A DNA stretch of 64,000 bases from NCBI RefSeq assembly GCF_026745355.1, contig NC_079205.1, positions 59,138,593 through 59,202,592 on the forward strand, written 5' to 3'. Of the stretch, positions 13,101 to 23,716 are shown in pieces. The translations under genes and the position numbers were made by a program. Below the pieces are notes generated by a model. The model was not told where the DNA came from, made no database searches, and saw nothing but the letters and a program-made list of their open reading frames with translations. The first letter of the stretch is position 1; the number at the start of each line of letters is the position of its first letter. This stretch comes from Beta vulgaris subsp. vulgaris. Its lineage: Eukaryota > Streptophyta > Magnoliopsida > Caryophyllales > Amaranthaceae.

Positions 13101-15235
13101 GGTTAAATCACCTGTTAACCTCAATTGTGTTGGAGAAATATTATCAGCTTGTCACAGACCAAAGTGATAATGCATAACTGAAAAGTTTTTACGCACTTGC
13201 TTGAATGATATTGTCTCTCTTTGCATCGACAGTTTATCCTCCTTTACTCAATTTTTTCCCAATATGCTATTTGATGAGATTTAGGTTGACAGTAATGTGC
13301 CTCATCAGTCATCACAAAGGAGTATAACAAGATTATATTTGTAGGTTCAAGCTGGAGCTGGTGGCACAGAGAGCAATGACTGGGCATCCATGGTCATGGA
13401 AATGTACAAATCGTGGGCACAACGGCGTGGATATAAAGTTAGTGTTGTAGATGAAATGCCTGGTGAAATTGCAGGGATCAAGGTTATGCTTCATACTTTC
13501 TCTCCTTTCTTCAGCTTTTGGCTATGAATCAGACAAAATTGACAGGCAACATTGGCTAGAGACTAGCTTCATTTCTGATTGAAATGGCACCAGATTAGAT
13601 TATAAGGGAAAGGGAGAGAGAGAAACATCAACAGAACTTGTCCACCGATTCATGTATAGGGGTTGCATTTTTTTTCAATCCAGGAATAGTTTGGTCTCAT
13701 TGCATTCAGCAAAACTTTTGTTGGAGTTTGATTCTTACATTGACTTTTACTTGGATTTCAGCGGGCAACAATCAAAGTCGATGGTGAATATGCATATGGG
13801 TATGCAAAAGCAGAAATAGGGGTACACAGATTGGTTCGTATTTCACCGTTTGATAGTGCAAAGCGCAGACATACATCATTTGCTGCTGTAGCAGTGATTC
13901 CGATCCTCAAAGATGTATCCACACGTGTTCAAATCAAAGAAGCGGATCTCCGCATTGATCGTTATCGTGCTGGGGGTGCTGGTGGCCAGTCTGTTAACAC
14001 CACAGATAGTGCTGTGAGGATAACTCATATCCCTACTGGGATGGTCGTTACTTGTCAAAATGAAAGGTGTGCATCCCTGTCTTTGTTTGTAGACTTCTAG
14101 TTTCATAGACGCAGATACATAATGGATAATTCCTTTTTCTTTCTCATTACATGCGATTTGTATGTTCTTATGAACATCAATACTAAGTCACTCTGAAGAG
14201 AATCTTCTATAAGTAGAAAATTTCCCGTGATCTCAACCTCATAGTTTGTTGAAATAGTTCAAATGATTTGTCCTGAACAGTTGTGCGCAGTTTATTCACT
14301 GGAAATGGTAGCTTTGAGCTTAAAATTGCTGGGATGGCTTGGGGAGATTGATCTAATTCTGAAGTCTTCCTCGAGTTCAAAATAATAGATAGTATTTAGA
14401 TGAGACAGACTGATCCTGGGAACAAAATCAAAAAAGGGGAAATCAGACCAGTTTTTATCTTTACCCTCGTAATACCCTGGCTACGGTTATGTACTCTACC
14501 TCTCATACATTTTGTTGCACCTCATAGTTTTGACTGCTTTATCTTAGTTAAGAAAGAGCCTCACATGTGAGTTGGAACTTAGTCCCACATTGAAGAGCAC
14601 GAGGAAAGACTAATAAGGTTACGTGATGCATTATTTATAGGTTGGAACCCCGTTATGTTTGTATGTGGTCAGACTTACCTCCAGCAAAGGTCTGTGGGTG
14701 CAGGCCCATAGTAAGTTTATCAACCTTACGCATAAATCAACCTTATGCACGAAGTTGTTTATTTAAAAGATCTTTGTGTTTCTTCAATCAACACACATGG
14801 AAGTTTTAGTAATTGTGTATTTACAGGTCACAACATCAAAATAAGGCTTCAGCAATGGCTGTTCTCCAATCTCGGTTAGACCAGCTTGAGATAGCTCGCC
14901 AGGCTCTAATGAATTCTCAGCATACAGAATCGCTCACAGAGATCAGTTGGGGAAACCAGATAAGAACTTATGTTCTTCAGGTAAAAATATCCAGATTTCA
15001 GCCTCCTCTCCCCAACCCCTGCAAGATACACTCGCACATAAACTAAAAGACGTAAAGGAATTATTTATATTAACGACCTTTTTACCATGACATATTACAG
15101 CCCTATCGAATGGTGAAGGATCTTCGTACAAATTTTGAGGTTTCAGATCCTGATTCTGTCCTGGATGGTGACCTTGATGGATTCATATTCAGCTTTTTGT
15201 CTGCTTCATTAGATAAAAATGATGATAATTTGTGA
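7166..15235 (+). CDS. PRFB2: Organellar peptide chain release factor 2 (PrfB type, probably mitochondrial)
   Basis: A class-I release factor recognises UGA/UAA stops in an organelle and triggers peptide release. Seven exons join in frame: 7166-7612, 8331-8543, 10935-11036, 13345-13482, 13762-14066, 14827-14980 and 15101-15235, giving 497 residues. The N-terminus ([19 protein letters not shown]) is a typical basic, Ser-rich targeting peptide. The mature part has the long helical N-domain, then [11 protein letters not shown], the SPF stop-codon recognition tripeptide ([14 protein letters not shown]) that marks RF2 rather than RF1, and the catalytic GGQ loop ([19 protein letters not shown]). The GGQ separates it from the PrfB3-type plastid factors that lost it. 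The C-terminus runs [20 protein letters not shown] and ends at DDNL. There is no programmed frameshift as in bacterial prfB. Introns 1, 2 and 3 each carry a Stowaway-like MITE. Choice of PRFB2 over PRFB1 rests on the synthase neighbour and the presequence. Confidence 0.9.
7732..7932. mobile_element. Stowaway-like MITE in intron 1 of the release factor gene
   Basis: It begins CTCCCTCCGTTTTTTTACATG and ends with the inverse complement (TGTAACATG...GGAAGGAAG), flanked by TA on both sides. A stray AAGCGTTTGCAGG inside it copies the end of exon 1, including the splice junction. Confidence 0.75.
9315..9566. mobile_element. Stowaway-like MITE in intron 2 of the release factor gene
   Basis: The termini CTCCCTGCATAATTAAATTG and the inverse of CTCCCTCCATTTACATAATTG flank about 250 bases of AT-rich sequence. 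TA precedes the left end; the right flank has drifted to CA. Confidence 0.65.
12446..12699. mobile_element. Stowaway-like MITE in intron 3 of the release factor gene
   Basis: The left end TTCCCTCCATAATATAATGC and the right end, whose inverse complement begins CTCCCTCCGTCCCATAATAT, form an imperfect inverted repeat. Both ends are flanked by TA. Confidence 0.7.
14540..14745. repeat. Relic related to the small LTR (TRIM-like) family at 55 kb
   Basis: In intron 5 of the release factor gene the stretch TATGTGGTCAGACTTACCTC...GGCCCATAGTAAGTTTATCA resembles the end of the LTR-like copy at 55844-56065 (TATGTGGTCACTCTCTCCTC...GGCCCAATGAAGTTTATCA). I see no paired LTR, so this is a solo or degraded copy. 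Confidence 0.4.
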
Positions 15236-16028
15236 TTTAGAGACTCTGACTGCCATTCCTATTCTCCCGAGGCTCTTTTGCAACGCCCGACATACAGTTT
15301 ATGCGTGGAGACTGGAAATTCAACCTCCCCCATCTTCAGTGGAAACACAAAAGTATGGGATAAGGGCAATAATGCTCAATTTCATTGACTGAATTTAACA
15401 AATAAATTTTGATTATGCAAAGGTTGGCTATTATATTGTTCTAGAATCGTCTTTATATAGACTTGTAATTACTAAAAGTATAGTGCATTTTTTCATTAAA
15501 CTGTTCTTTTTCAATTCTTTGAATACATGGCTCACAACTTCATTAGTGATCCAAACGGAACAACCTTATTATTCCTTTTGCAACTCCCGTCACCAATCGC
15601 TCACAAAGATTAATTGAGCCAACTAGATTAGAACTTATGTTCTTCAAGTAGCGGTTCATTACTCAAGTAGCAGAGCTTGATTTGTGCTTGTAATATTTTG
15701 CCCATGTAAACCGCTACTCAGAGTAGCGGTTTTTGTGGGCAAAAACAAAAAAAAAAATCAGTTTCTCGCGTGCCGTCTTACGTGGATGGTACGTAGGGAA
15801 TTTTTTTTTTGGCCATATTTTGGGAATTAAAACCCACTTTTGCATTATTCAAGGAAAAAATTCAAATATATCTAAGACGGTACTATATAATTGCTAACTT
15901 CACCGTCGTATATACTATATACTACTATATAAGGTGTAGCCTTTTACCGTTTTACGCATAACCATATCATGTCATAAACCCTGTTGACCATGAACATGAC
16001 TACCATCCAATCCTAAATTATAGTTTCT
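15236..16028. other. Convergent intergenic region with a strong hairpin
   Basis: The region holds the 3' UTRs of the convergent release factor and ASG1-like genes. It contains a two-part inverted repeat at 15696-15744: outer arms TTTTGCCCA/TGGGCAAAA and inner arms AAACCGCTACT/AGTAGCGGTTT with a 3-base loop. Two more partial copies of the GTAGCGG word lie 50-60 bases upstream. No gene is seen. Confidence 0.55.
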
Positions 16029-19000
16029 TTATTCCTGCTGCCCACCAACATTATCATCCAATCTTGGATGATAGTATCTTGGCTCATGTTGCAGTTGCAC
16101 ACCAACCTGATAATCAAATTGTAGATGATAGTCCCTTGGTTGTTGATGTATAACGCTAGCTTGAGGATGAGGCGTATGATCAACATGAGCATTATTATCA
16201 ACAAAGCTCAACGGCGCCTGATAGACTGTATTTACGAGAGGATGATGTTGATAACCATCCATTTGTTGACACCCCACGCCGTGAGGATGAGGCGTATGAT
16301 CAACCTGAGCAATATTATCAGCAGAGCTCAATGGCGCCTGATCGACGGTATTTACGAGAGGATGATGTTGATAACCATCCATTTGTTGACACCCCACACC
16401 GCGAGAATGAGCCATATTATGAGCAGAGCTCAATGGCGCCTGATCGACGGTACTTGCTACAAGAGGATATTGTTGATAATCATACAGATGTGACTGGTGG
16501 TTGACAGATTGATCATTTCCATCAAGTAATAGATTATCATTCAGCATTATTGGTTCCTCCTGATTCATTGTAGCACATTGGATGGGTAAATGATCATTTA
16601 TTGAATATGATGGAGTGTTTCCAATTCCACCAAAGTCGTTTCTATAGTTGTTCATATTGCTACAGCTTGGAGAATCATCCCCTGCATAAAAAAAACAATG
16701 ATCGCTAATTAGGGGACATTATGAATTTAAGACCTCAAAAAAGTCATACAAATATATATATAAGAAAAATTCTCCTTCGAGATATCATGATCACGAGTAC
16801 TATACTTAAGAACTACTTTCACATTGGTATCATTTGACTAATCTTGATACATTAACGAGTTATTAAATTGTTGATCGTACTAGAAAAAAATTACTTTAAT
16901 TTTCCCTATTTATTTTGTGGAATTATTATGAACACATGTCAAATTATGTTGAAATAGTATCTAAATGTACATTTTCAATAAATAATATGTAAATATGCAA
17001 ATATGAAAGCAAATGCACTATAAATAAAATCAAGTGACACATAACTCAAAAACTTAGACTAGTTTCACAGTTTTATATATATTAATAGATATTGACTCAT
17101 TGTGTGAAATAATTTCTCATAATTGGTATATAATATGTATATCATATATGCATAGTATGATATATGTAATCGGGGGTTAAATTGATCAATATATCACTCT
17201 CAACAAGGTTGATGACACTTAACACTTGATAATTCAAAAGAACTTTTTTTTCACAATTTGTAACCCTATATCTTTTTACTAATACTAATAATAATATAAG
17301 TCATAGGGAAAATATAACTCCTTAGTAAGGAGGTTGTAAAGTATGAGCTTGTTAACTATTAAACCATTAAAATAGATAGTATAAGGCAATATTGTAACAC
17401 ATTGCTAGTCATCCTATACATTCTTGAGTTTGTCTGGTAAGAGGCCGCCTACTTGTTAAACTAAAATTAGGCAATGATAAGCCCAATTAAAAAGAGAATT
17501 AGCCCAAAGTGACTAGTTTAATCCATTTAGTGACTAGGTCTACTTTCATATTAAAATTAGATCATCACTTTTAATAATTTTTGTAAACTCTTTCCTTGAT
17601 ATTGAGCAAACATAATAGTCCATTTCCTAGGAATTACATACGGGAAATAACAACCTAAGAAATAGAACTACCGATGGGAATTAAAATCCCATTTCTACCA
17701 AACAACCCAAGTGTGGATTATGCACTGATGCTCATTGTGCACCCGGAAGAATGTGTCATTCATATAGAACACACAATTTAAAATTAAAGAACATGTGAAT
17801 CTCCAATTATAAAATAACATAGGTGGTAATGAAAAGAACGTATAGTAAATGAACATATAGTCTAACAAACTAAACGAATGTACCTTTTAAATTCAAATTT
17901 GAAAAAATGATTCTCAAACAAGTTGCAAAATTTAAAGAAACACATAACAACATTTTTCTTAAAATCATGAATTTCTAAAACTAGGTCGTTTAGGAGAGGG
18001 TACACCATCCTCTACCTGTATCATGTCGGGTGTATGTTCCTATTTGCGCCAAACAACCACTTAATGTATTAATAAAAGGACCCATATTATCATTATTAAA
18101 CAAGGCCTCTTTGATAAGTAATCTGCCATGGGAAATATCTTATACGTTGGACTACACAATATTTTTATGCAAAATTTGCTAAAAATAATCTTTTTAGAGT
18201 TAATTTTGCCAAAAAAACTGTTAAATCAATATTTGCAAACAAAAACCACAAACTTATATTTCTTCGCAAGATGAAACATATTTCTATTTTCCATTGTGGT
18301 TTTTGAGATGCAGAGTTAACCCTTCTATTAACCTTTAATCCCTTATTTCCATTAACTGCAAACCCACCCTTATACATTTCAAAAAAGTTTGTGGATTTTT
18401 TTTGCATATATTGTTTTGAAAGGTTTTTTTTTTTCCGCAGAATTGTACTTTACAAATAAAAATAAAAATACGGAAATTTCACCTGTGAAAGTAATTGATA
18501 GTTGGGGATCATCATTTGAATCTTCTAATAAAGGCTGTAGGTTCAAATTTGACTCTGGAGCAGCTATCATTATCTTGCAATAATGCTTCTCTAACAAACC
18601 TGGTTCGAATTTAAGCTCATGCATACTATGGAAAAGAAAAACTAGATAAGTATTAATATCCAAATGAAGCTAATTAATTAAATATGATAGAAAGATAATG
18701 TGAGCATTTTATACCATAATAAGGAAGCTTGTCTATCCGTAAAATCTTCTGTTGATTTCCATATTGTATGCTTCTTAGCCTGTGGATTCTCCTCACGGAA
18801 GAATAAGGGACTATTCTTCAGCTAAAAATGTCATAAGAAGAAAAATAGATCAAACAAAAGCCACATATAAGTAAAAATATTACTAAAGATTTCATCTTAA
18901 TAATGACACAAGAAGAATTTGCATGACACATGTCTCCAATAAATTTAGCACGTACGGTTCAATGGTGGAAACCTTAGAGCTGGATCATGAAACATTAGAT

Positions 19001-20815
19001 ATAAATATGCATACAATAAAGTTGAAATAAAAATATATTGACCAAACAAAAAATTTGTGCAATTTGCACAAATTTAAAAAGCACTACCTTAATATAAAGA
19101 TATCCGCCGTTGCTTGGGAAAGTAGCACTCATAGTTTCAATATCACACCAGTTGAACTCAATCTTGATTTTCAACCTGCCTTCCAAAAGTTCCAAAGCCA
19201 TTTTCTTTTTCTTGAAAAAACACTTGACGACAATATCCGCGTGACGTTTTGATTTTTTCTATGACATGAAAACATAACCACATGAAACAAGAGCAACGAT
19301 TAAATTTCTTTTGTAATTACTTTTAGGTTAAAACCTACTTTAGTACTGTTTGTAACAACAACTAACAAAGTTACAGTTTTGCAAAATAATGTTGAGAGAG
19401 ACGAGAAGTAATAACCTAATTAAGTTATATATATGTTTCCTACGCTTTGAAATAAGTGAAATACTTCTATCTTTTAGTATTGAACTTATTTCAAAACGGA
19501 AAAAGTATTATACTTTGGAACAAAGATCATGTTCAAAATTTCTACTACTATTATAAGTATTAATACGTGAATAATCCGGGATAAAAATATTTTACCAAAG
19601 ACAGACCTAAAATCACTAAAATGAAATCTAGATAACAATCACCTTCCAAGAACCAATTGTAAGAGACAAAGCGTTGAAGTTAATAGCAGTTTGCTTATCA
19701 GCAGAAGAATGATTAGGTGCTTCAAGGACTTCGGCATTGATCATACTCCACAATTTGGTCATGTTGAGCTTCAGTCCGAGTGGCGGTTTATCCATCTTAC
19801 GAACCTTAAAAAGAAAGAAATAGTATTCAATCGGTTACAATATTAAGATAGGATAACAATAATGATATATATACTTCACACCCCTATTACTTGATCTATC
19901 GATAGATAAGATTTATTGTATTACTATTCCTTTTCCCAGATAATTCGTAAAGATGCTTTAGGGTGGCGTGTTTCCTGGTTTCTACCCTAATTTTTCTTAT
20001 AAAAAAATACTATACGTGCATTGCATAGGTTTAATAACAGTCTACGTACTAATTTTTAAGTCTATACTGATTGAGGATCGAACTTTTACAGATTACAAAA
20101 AGGATCTCCTTACAAGAAAATTCTATTCACCTTAAAAAAATTCATATTGATAACAAAAAAAAATCATCAAGAAAAGTAAAACAAAAACGTATTATGGCTC
20201 AATTGAACTGAAAATAATAATAAATAACCAATAAATAAATAATAAAAATAATAATATACAATAATAATAACAACTAAAATTAACTGAAATTAACCAAATT
20301 GAACTGAAATTAACTGAAAATAAGTCCAAAAAACAGGACTTTATGCTCGATTCTTTTTCACTGAATTAATGAAAATCAGTTCAATTCAGAACTTTTTTGT
20401 TTAATTCAATTAGTTTCCTTCACAGTTTTAATTCAGTTTAGTTCAGTTAATTTCCCCTCTCATCTTAGAGCCTTTGATCCTATGTACTTCAGTATTCATC
20501 AATATCGCTTCAAATTGCAAAAAACAAATCAAACAAATCATAATTATTCCTTACTTAAAGAAAAGAAGTGAAATAAAAATTCCAAAACTTTGAGATAAAA
20601 AATTAATAAACAATGAAAAAAAAGAAACAAAGAGAGAAATCGCCATTAATATATAGTACCCGGGGAACTTGGTGGAGAGGAGTTGTTGCAGAAGTTCTGA
20701 CAGTAGAAGAATTGTTATCATGAGAGTTTCTCGGATAATATGGTGCAATCATAGAATAAAGATCACCATCACTGTTATTTGTTTGATCATTGGAGGAACA
20801 ATTGTTCGACGTCAT
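16029..20815 (-). CDS. ASG1-like protein (ALTERED SEED GERMINATION 1 family)
   Basis: Six exons on the minus strand join in frame: 20660-20815, 19643-19804, 19088-19258, 18715-18821, 18483-18625 and 16029-16681, giving 463 residues. The N-terminus is Ser/Asn-rich. The core has the family blocks KPPLGLKLN, the segment LTIGSWK...VVKCFFKKKKM, LEGRLKIKIEFNWCDIE, and LFFREENPQAKKHTIW followed by DFTDRQAS. From memory these match Arabidopsis ASG1 (At2g24100), a protein linked to ABA and salt responses whose biochemical role is unknown. The last exon is Gln/His-rich and carries a 40-residue internal repeat. The start ATG at 20813-20815 faces the F-box gene at 22229, so the two are divergent about 1.4 kb apart. 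Exon 1 and part of intron 1 are duplicated at 46.4-46.9 kb. Confidence 0.78.
16163..16450 (-). repeat. 120-bp minisatellite in the last exon of the ASG1-like gene
   Basis: Two nearly full 120-bp units start at 16163 and 16283. A third, shortened one follows from about 16403. The period is a multiple of three, so the repeat adds blocks of 40 residues containing GVGCQQMDGYQHHPLV and TVDQAPLSSADN. Copy number could vary between accessions without breaking the frame. Confidence 0.8.
20190..20465. repeat. GAACT/ATAAT-rich repeat remnant in ASG1-like intron 1
   Basis: Short CAATTGAACTGAAAATAA words, AATAATAAT runs and CAGTTCAATTCAG runs resemble the interiors of the MITEs at 30432 and 60282. A partial copy is at 46398-46520 in the duplicated block. 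Ends cannot be placed. Confidence 0.4.
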
Positions 20816-21003
20816 TCTTTCTTCAATTTCTTCTTTATTTTATTTTCCACTCGGGTTTTTGTACAAGTAATTTGTAGAATCTCTTATCTCAGTAATAGCT
20901 TGACTAAGGAGATTCCAGGAGTTTATATATATATATGTTATTTTTCTCTTAAATTTCTCCGCGATTTTGATAGAAAGAGTCAATCTTTGCTGACTCAAAT
21001 AGA

Positions 21004-21724
21004 GTTTTGGATAGATATAAATTCATGCTAGAAGTTTTAGATAAGTGAAGAATAGAGTTTGATAAGGAATAAACTACCTAAATAAATTGAATATAACTTT
21101 GCTATATAATTCGGAATATTTTATAATTTTTATATTATTGGAAGAGCGCTCAAAATATGTTTCGAAATAAGATCTATTCATATAGTCTTATAACTTATGA
21201 AAATATATTTATTTAGATGAATGATAACATATTATTTATTCTTTATATTAAATTCATGTAAAAATAACTATAACAATAGTGTACTATATTGATTATAACG
21301 TTTGAGTTTTACAGGATCGAACAAAATATGTCTTTCAAAATTATATCTATAAAAATTGAGTTATATAAACACAAAAAAATAGAGTTCTAAATGATATAAG
21401 TATATATGTACTCCCTCGTCTTTAATTACTTGCAAAATTAATGTGGGATCACGTATATAAGAGATGAGAAAAAGAGTAGCATGGACCATAACTTTATAAA
21501 AAAATATAAATATATGGAACTTATAGGTAGAAAGATGATGAATTCCAAAATTTATGACCGAGAGTCCGATCCATTGCTCTCTCATAGGCATGAAACCGGT
21601 CCAGCCCAGCCATGAGCCGGCCTAGCCCAGTCCAAGTAATTATTCAACGAAATTGTGTACATATTAATCAAATTGTACATATTTTAATCAAATTGTATAT
21701 ATTTTAATCAAATTGCATATATTA
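21004..21724. other. Segment absent from the duplicate; mostly repeat sequence
   Basis: It holds one copy of the AT-rich unit seen repeatedly at 26.9-30 kb (CGAAATAAGATC..., TTATGAAAATATATTTATTTAGATGAATG) and a one-ended Stowaway-like start at about 21412 (CTCCCTCGTCTTTAATTACT). No gene is seen. Confidence 0.5.
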
Positions 21725-22059
21725 TAATTCAATCAAATTAATAAATAATGAAATTATTCACTAATATTAATAATTATATATATTTTAATTAATTTTAAAG
21801 GTTTTTTGTAATAATAATTAATGATTATATAACTTTGAAAAAAAATTGGGCCTAGGGCCCCGAACCGCTACCCGAACCGTGAAAACGGTAACAGACCGGT
21901 GTGAGTTAAGATTTTTCAGCCCGTACGTGGACCAGCCCATCCAAACCGTAAATTTCACGCTCCGGTCCCGAGCCGTGAAATCTCAGCCAGGCCCATTAGA
22001 ATCTACGGACCAGCCCATCCAACCCGCAGGAGTGGTAGTGGGCCTAGTGGCCATCTCTA
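21585..22059. mobile_element. Possible hAT (Ac/Ds-like) non-autonomous element
   Basis: The left end TAGGCATGAAACCGGTCC resembles the Ac/Ds terminus, and the right end inverted reads TAGAGATGGCCACTAGG. The interior has GC-rich subterminal words (CCAGCCCATCC, GAACCGTGAAAACGG). I do not see an 8-bp target duplication, so the ends are tentative. It lies just upstream of F-box copy 1 and a shortened copy is at about 47150-47375. Confidence 0.35.
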
Positions 22060-22228
22060 ATTTATTCACTTGCCACGCTGTTTTCTTGAGCATTATAAAA
22101 TCCAATTCAATCACTATAAATTATAATTCGTTTCTACAGTTCTACCAACTAACTTTCGAAATCCCAAAATTCAGTTACACAAAGTCATCAAACATTAAAC
22201 AACACTCTGTTTCTAGTTCGTACTCCCA

Positions 22229-23716
22229 ATGGAACCACCACCTAAACAACCATGTTCCAGTAGCACCACCGCCAATGTCGCCGCAATTGACGAAAACCCC
22301 TCTCCATTCTCCAATCTTCCGAATAATCTGATCTACCATATATTCATAACGAACCAAAACCTCGACGAAACGGATCTTTCTCGCCTTAGAGCGGCAAACA
22401 GGTTTTGCAGATACGATTTGGTTGGAGTTTCAAACCAAGAAGAAACCCATTTTGAGGTTCCAAATCTTGAAAATAATGGCGACAGTCCTAAACTCTTCCT
22501 TCGTCAATCTTGTTTCTATCTTATTTCTCCTCCTAACCCTGCTGATGGTTTGCCATGGTTGGTCCGAATGATCAAACTCGAGCCCCAAAAATGGCAACTG
22601 ATCAACCCAGTCATTGATGAAACAACGCCCGATTACTTCATTGCTGACCAACCCATTACTGCAAAAATCAGTCTGTCAGATTATCGGGTTCTTGAACTTG
22701 CTAAATCCTTCTGTTTGGTTGATAACTTGCATTATTCAACCAGACCTAAATCCAAGAGAGTTGTGGGTGGGTTTGTTCGATATCGAAACTCAAGTGATGA
22801 GAAATTTACTGCCTTGGTGCAACTTGCAGAAGATGAAAGAAGTGATGAGGTTTTATTATGGAAATCAGGGGATCAACAATGGACCAGAATTCGGGTCGGG
22901 CCTACATTTGAACAAGAAGAAGAAAACCTGCAGGGCCAATTTAAGATACTTGATATGGCATTTCATAATGGGAAATTTTATATCTTCTATAGTACATCAA
23001 TAAAAAAATGGGAAATTGGTGTTATCAACCCAGATAATAATAGTTGTTCAATATTACGTTATCCATTGCATTTAATTAATTACAACCCGGAAGATGAATT
23101 TGCAATAATGCAATCCATCTGTTGCATAAAGTTAACATCATCTAATGATGGATTGTACTTCTTTTACGAAGAATTGATGTTCGAGGATGATGGTGAATTG
23201 ATTTCAACAATAATATCGGCGTTCTTGATAAAGGATAATGAACTAGGAGGAGAAGAAAAGAGTTATTGGGAATGTGAACGTTTGAATAACTTAGGTGATC
23301 AGACATTCTTTCTTGGAATCGGTGATAATGTTTCATATGCACTTCAATCTTCTGCTGAGAAATTACCACAATGGAAACCTGGTACAATTTGCTGGTTTGA
23401 TAGAGATGATTTTATTGTTCATTTAGGTTTCGACGGACATGGTGTCGAAGAAAGGTTTCCGATGCCGGATGGAGTTGAGAGTCTTAGAAGTGTGGCGTAC
23501 CCATACTACCATCTGTATTTTAAGATGGCCATTACTGATGAAGAGATAAGAGGGCACGTTTCGACATTTCGAGCCCTGGGAAGGGAGAATCAAGAAATGT
23601 ATACTAGACTCTTCTTTCCACCTCCTAATTGGGTTCATTGGTACTGCCCTACTCTTAACGATGTTGAGGTTAGATTAGATGGCTTACAATTTCATGATGA
23701 TGAGGATGCATGGTGA
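22229..23716 (+). CDS. F-box protein with DUF295 (KIB-type beta-propeller), copy 1, intact
   Basis: A single exon encodes 495 residues. F-box proteins are the substrate adaptors of SCF ubiquitin ligases. Residues about 25-65 form the F-box (FSNLPNNLIYHIFITNQNLD, then LSRLRAANRFCR). The rest is the plant DUF295 module, with WKSGDQQWTRIRV near residue 213, DMAFHNGKFYIF near 246, and WECERLNNLGDQTFFLG near 346, followed by GTICWFDRDDF and the C-terminal LFFPPPNWVHWYCPTL. ATAAAAT and CACTATAAAT words about 130 and 115 bases upstream could be TATA elements. Its 5' leader (from TTGCCACGCTG at about 22070) and about 1.4 kb of 3' flank are shared with copy 2, so they define the gene duplication unit. 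The substrate is unknown. This is the only copy here with both an F-box and an unbroken frame. Confidence 0.85.
   Translation: MEPPPKQPCSSSTTANVAAIDENPSPFSNLPNNLIYHIFITNQNLDETDLSRLRAANRFCRYDLVGVSNQEETHFEVPNLENNGDSPKLFLRQSCFYLISPPNPADGLPWLVRMIKLEPQKWQLINPVIDETTPDYFIADQPITAKISLSDYRVLELAKSFCLVDNLHYSTRPKSKRVVGGFVRYRNSSDEKFTALVQLAEDERSDEVLLWKSGDQQWTRIRVGPTFEQEEENLQGQFKILDMAFHNGKFYIFYSTSIKKWEIGVINPDNNSCSILRYPLHLINYNPEDEFAIMQSICCIKLTSSNDGLYFFYEELMFEDDGELISTIISAFLIKDNELGGEEKSYWECERLNNLGDQTFFLGIGDNVSYALQSSAEKLPQWKPGTICWFDRDDFIVHLGFDGHGVEERFPMPDGVESLRSVAYPYYHLYFKMAITDEEIRGHVSTFRALGRENQEMYTRLFFPPPNWVHWYCPTLNDVEVRLDGLQFHDDEDAW

Larger units (their letters stand above)
20500..22245. repeat. Left copy of the duplicated ASG1-exon-1/F-box promoter block
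   Basis: Bases 20500-21003 match 46556-47039 and 21725-22245 match 47041-47556 with few differences. The segment 21004-21724 is present only here. The block spans ASG1 exon 1, the divergent intergenic region and the start of F-box copy 1. Confidence 0.85.

Noticed and set aside
13831..14106. Frame on the minus strand opposite the GGQ exon
   Set aside because: Shadow of the release factor exon.
22430..22651. Minus-strand frames opposite all DUF295 copies
   Set aside because: They recur only because the genes are duplicated; codon pattern and motifs support the plus strand.
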